Below, piece by piece: positions 46,360 to 55,699 of a stretch of DNA of 64,000 nt. The DNA comes from Paucibacter sp. Y2R2-4 (GTDB taxonomy: Bacteria > Pseudomonadota > Gammaproteobacteria > Burkholderiales > Burkholderiaceae_C). Position 1 is the first letter of the stretch. Each line of letters starts with the position of its first letter. A program made the position numbers and the translations under genes. The stretch is from the NCBI RefSeq assembly GCF_025717535.1, contig NZ_JAJIRO010000001.1, positions 496,001 to 560,000 on the forward strand, written 5' to 3'. The notes beneath the pieces were generated by a model that was not told the DNA's origin, ran no database searches, and saw only the letters and a list, made by a program, of their open reading frames with translations.

Positions 46360-48582
46360 TCAAGGTTTGGGCGCAGGCAATTCGTCCAAGACGATGTCCA
46401 CATCCACAGGCTGTGTCGTGGCGGGGTCGCCGGAATGGGAGGCTTGCCAAACCATGGTGGCCATCATGCCGAAACCGGTCTGACTGCTGACCTCTGATTC
46501 AAGCGGCAAGAAGAGGTCAATTTCCTGGCCACGCACCTCGTGCTCTGAGCGATCTCGCGCCACGCTGTAAAGCAGCAGCAAATCACGCAGTGCCGGCAAC
46601 TCCAGATTGACACCGCGCAGACCCTGATTAGACAAAAGCTTTTGCAAAAGGCTCATGCTGGCGCCGCTGTCCGACCAGCGCCCCTGGATTTCTCGCATGA
46701 CCTCGGCATAGGACTCCAGCTCACGCCCTAAGCTCAAATCTTGATCCCAAGTCGGCGCAATCGCGTCGAAACGCAGCGCATAACGCCCGGCAAGGTCGGC
46801 AAATGCCAGGGCCTCACCGCGCTTCTGGCAGATTTCCATCAGCTTCAGGTAGGGCAAGGCGCTCTCGATACTGCTATTGATGCGCTCTTGCAGCAGATCG
46901 ACTGCCGCATCCTCCTGGCCCAATACCAAGAAAAAGTCAGTCTGCTGCTCCAGGTCGATCAAAGCCTCAACGCTGACCAAGCCTGTTTCCGTTGAAGCGT
47001 TCTGCGCCAGATCTGCGGCGAATGCAGGCGCAGCCGCTGCGAAATGTGAGGCATCCAAAAACTGCACGCTGAGCGGTTCGGCGTGTTGAGCCTCATGTGC
47101 AAACGCCGGGAAACTCAAACTAGCTGACGTCAAACCATCGCTTGCGTTCGACGAACTCTCATGAAGCGAGAGCTCGGGCTGAGATGACAATGCGCCGGGA
47201 ACCGTCGGCCCCGGATGAGCAAAGTCCAGCATGTGATCACCGTCACTCACCTTCGCCAACGACAGAGTGTGCTCATCACCTCTGTCAAATCGGTCCGACT
47301 TGAACGAATGCTCCGCGACTTCCGATGACTCAACCCGCTGCGGAGATTGACTCACAGGACTTACCGTGGACGAAGGTGCCGCCCATTGAGATGCGACTGG
47401 CACAGCCTCTTGCGAACCCCGTTCTGTCTCTTCGGGTTCGTCACGCCCCAAACCCGTTGCGGCCCACCAATTGCCATCCAGCCCTTGCTGTGCGCGTTTA
47501 CGACTCTGCCAGAGGAAGGCGCAAGCGCCACCCAGACCGAGGCTGAGCGCACCCAAGCCCCAGAGCCAAAAATCAGCGGCGCCCGACGAACTGGACGCGT
47601 TGGCACCTGTGGCGCCCTCAGCTACCAAGCGTGCGCGCATTTCGTTCAATTTCAGCTCGGACGCGCGCTTGTCTTCGCGAAGTTTGCCAAGGCCAGCTTC
47701 CAAGGTCTGCAATCGCTGAATCGCGGCTTCCGCTTGCGCCGCACTGGCCGCAACTTGCACCACTACCGCCGCAGACACCACCGAATCCAAAGGCTCGAGG
47801 CGCAACTTCGGCGCATTCGCGAGATCTACGGCTTGGGGCGTCTTCGTCGCGTTCGCAGACCTAGACGGAAGCGAACTTGCGCTAGAGACAGGGGCCGGGC
47901 TTGGCTCATTATTGATAGATGCCTGCGGACGCTTGCTCTTTGGCTTGCTCGACCCTCTCGCACCCTGATCTGGCTTTGGGCTGGCAACAGGCGCAGTGCC
48001 TGCGCTCAAGCGCTCAGCGGCCGAAGCATCGGCCTCATCACTTGCCAATAGATCTTGCGCTTTAGCACCCGTGGTCGCCAAAGCGGCCCTCATTGCCGGT
48101 GTGTAGCTTGGCGGCACAGCCTGCTGCGGCAACTCGGCAAGCTCCGAACTGCTGTATTGACCTTGCGCATTGGGCGGATCCAGCAAAGCGCTGTACTGCC
48201 GTGTCAACCGGGTCGGGCAACCCAGGCTCAAGGTCACCGAAATAATGGGCTCTTCGATCTTGATGCTACTGAGCACCCGAATCGCGCGTACCGAAGTGTC
48301 ACTCGCACCCTGCAATTGCACCCGAACGACGGCAGCGGGCAGGCGGTTGGTACCCGCCATGACCTCGGCCGAGACGCATTCTGAAGAGAGCGATTCACCT
48401 GCGCTCAGACTGAGCGGGAATTCAAGGTTGAGAGACTGACCCAGAGCGGTCCGCATCTGAGGACGACCCAAGCCCAAAGCCTGCGCGCTGTCGGTCCAAG
48501 CCAGCGCCAGACCGCACAGCAATAGGGTAGCCACAGAGGTGGTGCGCAAGACAGGGAATGGCGCTGCAGTATCTCGGTACAT
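46360..48582 (-). CDS. FimV/HubP-like inner-membrane protein
   Basis: A protein of about 740 aa with a signal peptide, the FimV-type N-terminal domain (LGLGRPQMRTALGQSLNLEFPL), a long low-complexity Ser/Ala/Pro-rich linker and one transmembrane helix (FWLWGLGALSLGLGGACAFLW) near the middle. A C-terminal helical part resembles TPR-like FimV modules. No LysM motif is apparent, unlike many FimV proteins. FimV-like proteins organise poles or type IV pili. The ATG at 48582 is uncertain, and a GTG at 48606 is an alternative. It converges on the aminotransferase with 20 bp between. Confidence 0.8.
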   Translation of the reverse strand: MYRDTAAPFPVLRTTSVATLLLCGLALAWTDSAQALGLGRPQMRTALGQSLNLEFPLSLSAGESLSSECVSAEVMAGTNRLPAAVVRVQLQGASDTSVRAIRVLSSIKIEEPIISVTLSLGCPTRLTRQYSALLDPPNAQGQYSSSELAELPQQAVPPSYTPAMRAALATTGAKAQDLLASDEADASAAERLSAGTAPVASPKPDQGARGSSKPKSKRPQASINNEPSPAPVSSASSLPSRSANATKTPQAVDLANAPKLRLEPLDSVVSAAVVVQVAASAAQAEAAIQRLQTLEAGLGKLREDKRASELKLNEMRARLVAEGATGANASSSSGAADFWLWGLGALSLGLGGACAFLWQSRKRAQQGLDGNWWAATGLGRDEPEETERGSQEAVPVASQWAAPSSTVSPVSQSPQRVESSEVAEHSFKSDRFDRGDEHTLSLAKVSDGDHMLDFAHPGPTVPGALSSQPELSLHESSSNASDGLTSASLSFPAFAHEAQHAEPLSVQFLDASHFAAAAPAFAADLAQNASTETGLVSVEALIDLEQQTDFFLVLGQEDAAVDLLQERINSSIESALPYLKLMEICQKRGEALAFADLAGRYALRFDAIAPTWDQDLSLGRELESYAEVMREIQGRWSDSGASMSLLQKLLSNQGLRGVNLELPALRDLLLLYSVARDRSEHEVRGQEIDLFLPLESEVSSQTGFGMMATMVWQASHSGDPATTQPVDVDIVLDELPAPKP

Positions 48583-48797
48583 GCCGGGGCAAATGTTAAT
48601 TCGCACACTCTAGCATGGCGGGCCGCACTCCAATCCAAGGGATCTCACGGCGTTGTTAATGCGTCAGCAGCATTGCACATCCAGGGCAAACACGAGCGAT
48701 ACAGGGCCTCAAACAAGCACCAGCCAAAGCCCTGTCACGTGCTCGTGGACAATGCCCTTCACACAGCAGCGTCCTGCTGTCACGTCAGCGACAAAGC

Positions 48798-49502
48798 ATG
48801 AACAGTCCGGTTCTTACACTGCCCGAACGCAACAATATCGAATCGGGGTCATGGTTCTCCAAACTCTCTGCGCCGCTGCGCGCCGACATCCTCTCGCGGG
48901 CCGCGGTGCGCCGCTTGGGAGATGGGGCGCTGCTCACTTGCCGCGGCGAGGCTGCCGAAGAATGGGTGGGTGTGGCGCTCGGCGCGGTGCGCATCAGTTC
49001 GGTCTCGCTGGCGGGCAAGCAGATTGCACTGACCTATGTGGAGCCCGGCACCTGGTTTGGCGACATTGCCTTGTTCGACGGCTTGCCACGGACGCACGAT
49101 GCCTACACGCACGGGAGCACCACCTTGCTGGTGGTCCGCAAGCCCGACTTCCGGGCGCTGCTGCAGGCCCACACCGAGCTTTACGAAGCGCTGCTGCGCC
49201 TGAACTGCCGTCGTCTGCGCTTGATGTTCGATGTGGTGGAAGATCTGAACACCTTGCCATTGGCTTCGCGCCTGGCCAAGCAGATTTTGCTGCTGGCCCG
49301 GTCGTACGGTGTGCAACAAGGCGAAGAAATCCGCATTGGCCTGCAGTTAGCGCAAGAAGACCTGGCGCAACTGCTGGGCGCCTCGCGCCAACGGGTCAAC
49401 CAAGAGCTGAAGAGCTTCGAGCGCGATGGTGCAGTGCGCGTCGAGCCAACGCGCTTGGTCGTCCTGAGCAAAGAAAAACTCCTGAGTATTGCCAGCGGCT
49501 GA
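48798..49502 (+). CDS. Crp/Fnr-family transcriptional regulator
   Basis: A 234-aa regulator. The N-terminal cyclic-nucleotide-binding fold (DGALLTCRGEAAEEWVGVALGAVRI, PGTWFGDIALFDGLPRTHDAYT) precedes a C-terminal winged helix with AQEDLAQLLGASRQRVNQELKSFE. No FNR-type N-terminal cysteines are seen, so oxygen sensing by an iron-sulfur cluster is unlikely. The target is unknown. It is divergent from the FimV-like gene. Confidence 0.87.
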   Translation: MNSPVLTLPERNNIESGSWFSKLSAPLRADILSRAAVRRLGDGALLTCRGEAAEEWVGVALGAVRISSVSLAGKQIALTYVEPGTWFGDIALFDGLPRTHDAYTHGSTTLLVVRKPDFRALLQAHTELYEALLRLNCRRLRLMFDVVEDLNTLPLASRLAKQILLLARSYGVQQGEEIRIGLQLAQEDLAQLLGASRQRVNQELKSFERDGAVRVEPTRLVVLSKEKLLSIASG

Positions 49503-49565
49503 CGGACACGCCTTGGCACATTGAGTGCAACCCTGCCTCGACAAGCTAACAAGGCCATCAGCCCC

Positions 49566-50651
49566 ATGGACGCATTCACCGGAACCATCAGCCCCAACCA
49601 TGCCATCGATGGCGAGGCGCTGAGTGTTTGGCTCAGCGCGCATTTGAATCATTTCGATGGGCCGCTGCGCATCGAGCAGTTCAAGGGCGGTCAGTCCAAT
49701 CCGACCTACAAACTGATCACCCCCTCCCGCAGCTATGTGATGCGCGCAAAACCCGGGCCGGCAGCCAAGCTACTGCCCTCGGCGCATGCGATTGAGCGCG
49801 AGTTCGCGGTCATGAGCGCCTTGGCAGGCAGCACGGTGCCGGTCCCGAAAATGCTGGCCTTGTGCGAGGACGAATCGATCATCGGCCGCGCCTTTTATGT
49901 CATGGAGTTCATGGACGGTCGCGTGCTGTGGGACCCCGCCCTGCCTGGCATGCCGCCCTCAGAGCGGCATGCCGTCTTCGACGAAATGAACCGCGTCATG
50001 GCCGCCCTGCATCGCATTGAGCCCGCGGCAATTGGCCTGGCGAGCTATGGCAAGCCAGGCAACTATTTCGAACGCCAGATTGCGCGTTGGAGCAAGCAAT
50101 ACCGCGCTTCGATCACCCGGCCGATCGAAGCCATGGAGCGACTGATTGACTGGTTGCCCAATCACATGCCGGACTCGGCCCTCGACGAGCGTGAGGTTGC
50201 CATCGTGCATGGCGACTTTCGAATCGACAACTTGATGTTTCACCCCCGAGAGCCGCGCGTGATCGCCGCGCTGGATTGGGAGCTATCGACCTTGGGCCAC
50301 CCCTTGGCGGATTTCAGCTACCACTGCATGAGCTGGCACATCAAAACCACAAGCGCAGCGCGCGGCTTGGCGGGGCTGGACCTGCAAATCCTGGGCATTC
50401 CGTCCGAGTTGGACTATGTGCGTCGCTACTGCGAGCGCAGCGGTCGTAGTCATGTAGAAACCCTGATGCGGGATTGGAACTTCTACCTGGCCTACAACCT
50501 CTTTCGCATCGCAGCAATTTTGCAAGGCATTGCCAAGCGAGTTGAGGAAGGTACCGCGTCTAGCGCGCAGGCTCGGGAAGCCGCTGCCGGCGCCGCACCT
50601 TTGGCCGCGCTGGGCTGGCAATTCGCCGAACGCTCTAGTTCCGGAGCTTGA
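49566..50651 (+). CDS. APH-like phosphotransferase (ACAD10/11 N-terminal type)
   Basis: A 361-aa aminoglycoside phosphotransferase-fold protein. The kinase motifs VHGDFRIDNLMFH and ALDWELSTLGHPLADFSY carry the catalytic Asp and metal-binding Asp. This subgroup is usually fused to or next to acyl-CoA dehydrogenases and is thought to act on hydroxyacyl-CoA. No dehydrogenase gene is adjacent here. ATG at 49566 is preferred over a TTG at 49521. Confidence 0.83.
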   Translation: MDAFTGTISPNHAIDGEALSVWLSAHLNHFDGPLRIEQFKGGQSNPTYKLITPSRSYVMRAKPGPAAKLLPSAHAIEREFAVMSALAGSTVPVPKMLALCEDESIIGRAFYVMEFMDGRVLWDPALPGMPPSERHAVFDEMNRVMAALHRIEPAAIGLASYGKPGNYFERQIARWSKQYRASITRPIEAMERLIDWLPNHMPDSALDEREVAIVHGDFRIDNLMFHPREPRVIAALDWELSTLGHPLADFSYHCMSWHIKTTSAARGLAGLDLQILGIPSELDYVRRYCERSGRSHVETLMRDWNFYLAYNLFRIAAILQGIAKRVEEGTASSAQAREAAAGAAPLAALGWQFAERSSSGA

Positions 50652-50699
50652 CGGTCAAACGGGCAAAGCCTTCGACCCAAGCCAAAGGACGGAACCCAC

Positions 50700-51443
50700 T
50701 CAGGCCGGCGCCTGATCTTCCTCGGGCCGCGAACTCTGCCAAGCCACGGAGGTGGTGGTGGGCCATGCGCCACGATCAGACAAACGAGCGTTGACCGCCT
50801 GCGCCTCTTTGCAAGCCAGCTCCAGCACCTTGACCAGAGCCTGGATCTTGCTCAATGAAGGCTCTGCCATCGCCGTACGCAGGTAGACATTGCCGCGCAT
50901 GGTCATCAGAACAAAAGGCTGGCCCTCGGGCAAGAGATCCAAGCTCGCCTGAGCGAGCAAAGTACTCAACTCCCCTTCCAACCACGCCGCCGTCAACTCC
51001 TTGTTCACGCCCAATGCCCCGAAACGCTGGCGTACCAACTTGGAGCTGATCTGGCTGAACTTGGGGAACATCACCAGCCAGCGCATCTCTTCCGGCGTAT
51101 CAGTATCGACACGGGTTTTCAGCGTATCGGTATAGGCCTCGAAGACCGAAGCCTCCAGTTTCTCCATCAACTGGCGGCAGAGAATCAAGAGCTGTAAATC
51201 GCTGTGCAACCTGAGCTCACAGCGCATGCGCAATTCATGGCCTTCGATATAGGCCCGCTGAGAGCGACCCCATTCAATTCGCAAGCTGCCCGGCAAGGCC
51301 TTGGGCTGCTCGATCAAAAAGCCTTGGCCATCGCGCGCCATACGAAATTGACCATTGCGGGCCTCAGCCCAATCATGAATGGGACGCCAGCGCGCGGCAT
51401 TCGCTCGCGCCACAAACCAGTGTTTTACTTGCTTAAAAAACAT
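50700..51443 (-). CDS. Hypothetical protein, 247 aa
   Basis: I do not recognise this protein. It is soluble, without signal peptide or membrane segment. The first half has WRPIHDWAEARNGQF and a beta-rich stretch (SLRIEWGRSQRAYIEGHELRM), and the second half is more helical. It ends in an acidic tail and converges on the APH-like gene. Probably a conserved betaproteobacterial protein, by its intact frame and placement. Confidence 0.65.
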   Translation of the reverse strand: MFFKQVKHWFVARANAARWRPIHDWAEARNGQFRMARDGQGFLIEQPKALPGSLRIEWGRSQRAYIEGHELRMRCELRLHSDLQLLILCRQLMEKLEASVFEAYTDTLKTRVDTDTPEEMRWLVMFPKFSQISSKLVRQRFGALGVNKELTAAWLEGELSTLLAQASLDLLPEGQPFVLMTMRGNVYLRTAMAEPSLSKIQALVKVLELACKEAQAVNARLSDRGAWPTTTSVAWQSSRPEEDQAPA

Positions 51444-51507
51444 GAGCTAGGAGAATGCGCTGAAGCCGGTGCGGCGTGAACCGCAGCCTTGATCGATAGG
51501 AATCCAA

Positions 51508-52209
51508 ATGATCGAAGTGTATTCATGGCCTACACCCAACGGCCACAAGGTTCACATCATGTTGGAAGAATGTGGCTTGCCGTATCGGGTGATCCCCGTG
51601 GACATCGGCAGCGGTGCTCAATTTGACCCCCGCTTCTTGGCCATCAGCCCTAACAACAAGATTCCAGCCATCATCGACCCCGATGGACCGGATGGACGAC
51701 CGATTTCTCTGTTTGAGTCCGGCGCCATTCTGCTCTATCTGGCGGGGAAAACAGGGCAGCTTTTGCCCATAGAAACGGCGAATAAGTACGAAGTGCTGCA
51801 ATGGTTGATGTTTCAGGTCGGCGGAGTGGGCCCGATGCTGGGGCAGGCCCACCACTTCCGAATCTACGCGCCGGAGAAAGTGCCGTATGCAATTGAGCGG
51901 TACAGCAGTGAAGCGCAACGTCTTTACACCGTAATGAACAAGAGGCTTGCCGCATCCAAATACCTCGGCGGCCGCGACTACAGCATCGCCGATATCGCCG
52001 TCTTCCCTTGGCTGCGCTCCTGGAAGAACCAAGGCGTCGACATGAGCGACTACCCGCACCTGAAAGGCTGGTTTGACGAAATTGGCGCCCGACCAGCGGT
52101 GCAACGAGGTGTGGACGTCTTGTCGGAACAGCGCAAACCCCTGACCAACGATGCGGCGCGCGAAAACTTGTTCGGTGCTAGACAGTACAAGCGCCCCGGA
52201 TCTCGGTGA
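51508..52209 (+). CDS. Glutathione S-transferase (YfcG/GstB-like)
   Basis: A 233-aa GST. The N-terminal thioredoxin-like domain (IEVYSWPTPNGHKVHIMLEECGLPYRV) has the TPNG motif of YfcG/Ure2p-like proteins that act as disulfide-bond reductases, then LFESGAILLYLAGKTGQLLP. The helical C-terminal domain shows YSIADIAVFPWLRSW. ATG at 51508 has AGGA upstream. The conserved Thr/Asn of the active site can be seen, but substrates are not predictable. Confidence 0.9.
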   Translation: MIEVYSWPTPNGHKVHIMLEECGLPYRVIPVDIGSGAQFDPRFLAISPNNKIPAIIDPDGPDGRPISLFESGAILLYLAGKTGQLLPIETANKYEVLQWLMFQVGGVGPMLGQAHHFRIYAPEKVPYAIERYSSEAQRLYTVMNKRLAASKYLGGRDYSIADIAVFPWLRSWKNQGVDMSDYPHLKGWFDEIGARPAVQRGVDVLSEQRKPLTNDAARENLFGARQYKRPGSR

Positions 52210-52312
52210 GCGCACTGCGCTTCAAGCAAGCGCCAAACCAAGGGCACTCAATCCTGAGAAGGCGCAGGGGTTCCGAAACTGTTCACAACAGGCCAACTCA
52301 AAGACCATGAAG

Positions 52313-52389
52313 TGGCCCGACCAGCAAGAATCGAACTTGCAACCGCCCGCTTAGAAGGCGGGTGCTCTATCCAGTTGAGCTATGGTCGG
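52313..52389 (-). tRNA. tRNA-Arg (TCT)
   Basis: The minus strand folds into a full cloverleaf. The acceptor CCGACCA pairs with TGGTCGG, the anticodon stem is CCCGC/GCGGG with loop CTTCTAA giving anticodon TCT, and the T arm has TTCGATT. The 3' CCA is encoded. It reads AGA codons. Confidence 0.95.
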
Positions 52390-52499
52390 TCAGAGGCCGA
52401 GATCTTGACACCCAAGACCTCGACAGGGGCAGCATTGTGACATGAGCGAAGCCCAAGCGCGGCGAACCCGACAGCCCAAACGGACTGTCGAGTGCTCCG

Positions 52500-54488
52500 T
52501 CAGCCGATCAACACATTGACGATGGCGTTGCCGATGCCCATCAGGGCCGCACCAGAAATCAAGCCCGCACAGATGGGCTCACAGCCCTCAACCCAGAGGC
52601 GATGACCTACCGTCCCAGGCGTCTTGTTCTTGCGACCCATGATGGCGAACAACAAGGCACCAATCCACATGGCAAAGACGGACTCTGGAGGCAAAACCAC
52701 GCCCAAACCAATCGACACCGCCGACAAGGGGAAGCGCCCCTTCGTGACGATACGCGCCACTTCAATGGCTACGGCGCATACCGCAGCCACAGCCATGGCC
52801 ACCAGGGCCGAGCTAGGGAGTTCCTTTAAGCCCTTGGCAATCAACTCAGCCACGCCCTTCCACTGCAAGGCGCCCGGCATCGCAAACTGCTCAGACACCA
52901 GAGTCGCCGTTGAGCGAACACCATTCGCGTCGGCCGGCAGGAACAGCAAGAAGTACAAGGGCACGCAGGCCATCACGCCCGCAAAAATACCGATCACATG
53001 ACCAATCGCCTGATGGCGCGGCTTGCCGCCCAACATATAGCCCGGCTTGATGTCCGACAGCAGATTGGCTGCATTGGAGGCGATCTCCGAGGTCATGCCG
53101 GCAGGCAAGAGATTGCTGGCCGGATTGCTGCGATCGATGGCGCCCATGGTGAACTGGGTGATCTTGGAGAGCGCGCCGGTCGGCGTCCAAGAGGTCAGCG
53201 CCATGGCATTGGTGCAGATCACGGTCAAGATGAAGATCAGAGGCAGCGACACCAGCGCCAGGAACATCGGCACACCGAAGAAAACATGCGTGACCCAAGC
53301 TGCCAAAACGCTGAACACCGGCACACCGACGTAAGAAATCCACAAAGGCACCTCAATGCCTGCGAGCAAGTCTGGGCCTGCAGCGGCAGCATCTTTCTTC
53401 TTGCCGAAGGACTTGAACATGCTGGTGAACAGCTCTGGCTTGGCCAACAAGCCCACCAAAGAACCCACCACCATCATCGCCACACCCCACCACAGCGACC
53501 ATTGATTGACGATCTCAGCGCGCGAGATTGGCACCACGGCACCCGAGGGAGAGACACGCTGAGCAATATCACCCGCATTGATCATGATGGGCGCCAGGAT
53601 CACAAAGTTGATGAAAGAGCCCAACATGCAGCTGGTGGCCACCGCAATGCCCATCAAACCGCCCACGCCCAGCATCGCAGCATCCAAGGTCAAACGAAGA
53701 CCGAGGACGCGGAAATCGACCCCCATGATCTTGGGAATCCACAACTCCGCCTTGGCGGCGGCTTGGTAGTAGTAGCTATCAAGACGCTCATGGATATGCC
53801 AGGGCTCCTTCATGCCAGCCCACTGATCCATGCGCAAGAGCTTGAATTGCAAGAGCTTCATCCAACCATCGCTGACCACAGCCTGGTACATCGCAGTGAA
53901 GATCGCCACGCGACCGAGCAAGCGAGCCTTGTAGACGCCTTCACCCGCATCACCGGTGTAGAGCGAGTCCAGCACCACGCCGCTGGCACGCCCTTCTGGG
54001 AAAGGCAGCTGCTCTTCGTTGATGAAACGACGCTTCATCGGGAAGGCCACCAGCACCCCCAAGATGGAAATTACCGCCATCCAGACAATCATCTGCCACC
54101 AAGGAATGATGCGACCGGTGATCAACATATAGGCGGCCAAGCTGGAATACAGCGGCGCAACCACATAACCTGCGGCCGTGGCTATCGACTGCGTGCAGTT
54201 GTTTTCCAGAATGGTGTAATCCGCCGCCAAACCGGCGCCATGCAAGGCGCGGAACAGCGCAAAAGACATGATCACCGAAGTCAGTCCGACACCAATGCCG
54301 ATGCCGGTCTTACCGCCGATATAGAGCGAAGTCGCCGCCAATACCGCACCGAGTAAGAAGCCCGTTAGCGCAGAGCGCAAGGTGAGCTGCGGCATGTCGC
54401 CGCGGTACACATTCTTGAACCACCATTCGTCTTTTTGCGCCCGAGTCCAGGTGCGAATCTGCTCGTCGGTCAGTGATTGAATAGCCAT
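52500..54488 (-). CDS. OPT-family oligopeptide transporter
   Basis: A 662-aa polytopic membrane protein of the oligopeptide transporter family. About 14 hydrophobic segments are seen, with the LTLRSALTGFLLGAVLAATSLYIGGKTG opening and PEGRASGVVLDSLYTG loop. The C-terminal LPPESVFAMWIGALLFAIMGRK is also typical. It should import small peptides or peptide-like metal chelates with protons. ATG at 54488 (MAIQSLTDE) is chosen because the longer frame to 54578 adds a non-conserved extension. Confidence 0.9.
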   Translation of the reverse strand: MAIQSLTDEQIRTWTRAQKDEWWFKNVYRGDMPQLTLRSALTGFLLGAVLAATSLYIGGKTGIGIGVGLTSVIMSFALFRALHGAGLAADYTILENNCTQSIATAAGYVVAPLYSSLAAYMLITGRIIPWWQMIVWMAVISILGVLVAFPMKRRFINEEQLPFPEGRASGVVLDSLYTGDAGEGVYKARLLGRVAIFTAMYQAVVSDGWMKLLQFKLLRMDQWAGMKEPWHIHERLDSYYYQAAAKAELWIPKIMGVDFRVLGLRLTLDAAMLGVGGLMGIAVATSCMLGSFINFVILAPIMINAGDIAQRVSPSGAVVPISRAEIVNQWSLWWGVAMMVVGSLVGLLAKPELFTSMFKSFGKKKDAAAAGPDLLAGIEVPLWISYVGVPVFSVLAAWVTHVFFGVPMFLALVSLPLIFILTVICTNAMALTSWTPTGALSKITQFTMGAIDRSNPASNLLPAGMTSEIASNAANLLSDIKPGYMLGGKPRHQAIGHVIGIFAGVMACVPLYFLLFLPADANGVRSTATLVSEQFAMPGALQWKGVAELIAKGLKELPSSALVAMAVAAVCAVAIEVARIVTKGRFPLSAVSIGLGVVLPPESVFAMWIGALLFAIMGRKNKTPGTVGHRLWVEGCEPICAGLISGAALMGIGNAIVNVLIG

Positions 54489-54750
54489 GAGAGATGGGAA
54501 AAAGTTAAGAGCTGGGTAAGCCCGTTGATGGCGATGTGCGGCAATGTGCAGCGGTAAGCAGCGACGCTGCGCAGTCAATCGCCAAGCTGAATAAGACTAC
54601 GTTGGGAATTCTCTGCGCCACCGCGCCACCGCAACAGCCGAGGATACCCAGGGAGAAAGCACGAAGCACAGAGGCGCTTTTCGCACGCCTTTACCCTTGT
54701 TCGCCAGAGGCACGGGACAAAAGTCGCACAGCCAAAAACAAACCGACATG

Positions 54751-54786
54751 AAAAAACCCGCTGCAAGCGAGAGCTCACAGCGGGTT
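54751..54786 (-). terminator. Intrinsic terminator of tRNA-Pro
   Basis: On the minus strand AACCCGCTG and CAGCGGGTT form a perfect 9-bp stem with a 14-nt loop, followed by a run of T (six in all). It starts about 15 bp after the tRNA 3' end. Between this and the OPT start (about 54489-54750) I see no gene. Confidence 0.88.
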
Positions 54787-54800
54787 ATCCAATTGGGTCT

Positions 54801-54877
54801 TGGTCGGGGCGGCGGGATTCGAACTCGCGACCCTCTGCTCCCAAAGCAGATGCGCTACCAGGCTGCGCTACGCCCCG
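54801..54877 (-). tRNA. tRNA-Pro (TGG)
   Basis: Full cloverleaf on the minus strand. The acceptor CGGGGCG pairs with CGCCCCG, the anticodon stem is TCTGC/GCAGA with loop TTTGGGA giving anticodon TGG, and the T arm has TTCGAAT. The CCA end is encoded. It reads CCA codons and has its own promoter and terminator. Confidence 0.95.
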
Positions 54878-54889
54878 ACTAAGACTACT

Positions 54890-54919
54890 ATTCTAGCCTG
54901 ACTTTTCAGCTTGTGTAAA
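54890..54919 (-). promoter_or_regulatory. Sigma70-type promoter of tRNA-Pro
   Basis: On the minus strand TTTACA (-35, 5/6) and TAGAAT (-10, 5/6) are separated by 18 bp. The -10 box is about 12 bp upstream of the tRNA 5' end, which leaves a short leader. Confidence 0.7.
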
Positions 54920-55105
54920 GCCTTTTGCAAAATATTTGAAATAAGTTCACTTCAGCATCCCATTCAGCCCTCGCACATCCACAAGACTCGACCCAAAGCC
55001 CCTCCCTCAAACGGAGTCGGTCTTTGTGTCAAAATCATTCAGCATCAATGCCAGCCATGACTGGCGCTCTGCCGGCCCTGCATCCGGCCCGCCCAAGGAC
55101 ACTCC

Positions 55106-55435
55106 ATGAGTAGCGAACTGATCAAACACATTTCCGACGCGTCTTTCGATTCCGATGTCATTCAAGCAGGCAAGCCCGTGCTGGTGGACTACTGGGCCGA
55201 GTGGTGCGGCCCCTGCAAGATGATTGCTCCCATCCTTGATGAAGTGTCCAAGGACTATGGCGATCGCCTGCAAGTCACCAAGATGAACGTCGACGAGAAC
55301 CGCGAAGTGCCCGCCAAGTACGGCATTCGAGGCATTCCGACCCTGATGCTTTTCAAAGACGGCCAACTGGCCGCCACCAAAGTTGGGGCCCTGTCCAAGG
55401 CCCAGTTGACGGCCTTCCTGGACGCCAACCTATAA
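55106..55435 (+). CDS. trxA: Thioredoxin
   Basis: A 109-aa thioredoxin with the active site [11 protein letters not shown] near residue 35 and the cis-Pro region [13 protein letters not shown]. It reduces disulfides in the cytoplasm. ATG at 55106 follows AAGGA. It stands before rho, the usual order in betaproteobacteria. Confidence 0.96.
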   Translation: MSSELIKHISDASFDSDVIQAGKPVLVDYWAEWCGPCKMIAPILDEVSKDYGDRLQVTKMNVDENREVPAKYGIRGIPTLMLFKDGQLAATKVGALSKAQLTAFLDANL

Positions 55436-55453
55436 TCAACGCAGATTGCTACG

Positions 55454-55486
55454 GCGGGATGCACTTCTCAAGCATTTGCATCCCGC
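55454..55486 (+). other. Stem-loop after trxA in the rho leader
   Basis: A perfect 10-bp inverted repeat, GCGGGATGCA and TGCATCCCGC, with a 13-nt loop and no T-run. It begins 18 bp after the trxA stop and lies in the 264-bp gap before rho. It may end trxA by a weak stop, or belong to a rho leader. Confidence 0.6.
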
Positions 55487-55699
55487 TTCAGCAGCGTATT
55501 GCCAACACGCCCCAGGCCTTTTTTGACGGCTGCGACGCGTGGACTCGGCGCCCAAGCTCCCGCATTGTTTCTTGCTCCGCGACAACGCCCGCCCTCACCG
55601 GCCATGCGCCATCGCCCATCATCAGCGGATGAGCCGGCTGCCGAAGTATCTGTCCCCAGTCCTTGGCAGGACTTTTGACGACCTACCGGGTGTTCACCC

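Noticed and set aside
48653-49549. A 298-codon plus-strand frame overlapping the Crp/Fnr gene.
   Set aside because: Alternative frame rich in Arg/Ala/Gly with no domain; the Crp/Fnr frame is the real gene.
52998-54356. A 452-codon plus-strand open frame opposite the OPT transporter.
   Set aside because: Biased composition (His/Arg/Gln-rich) of an antisense frame to a membrane protein gene.
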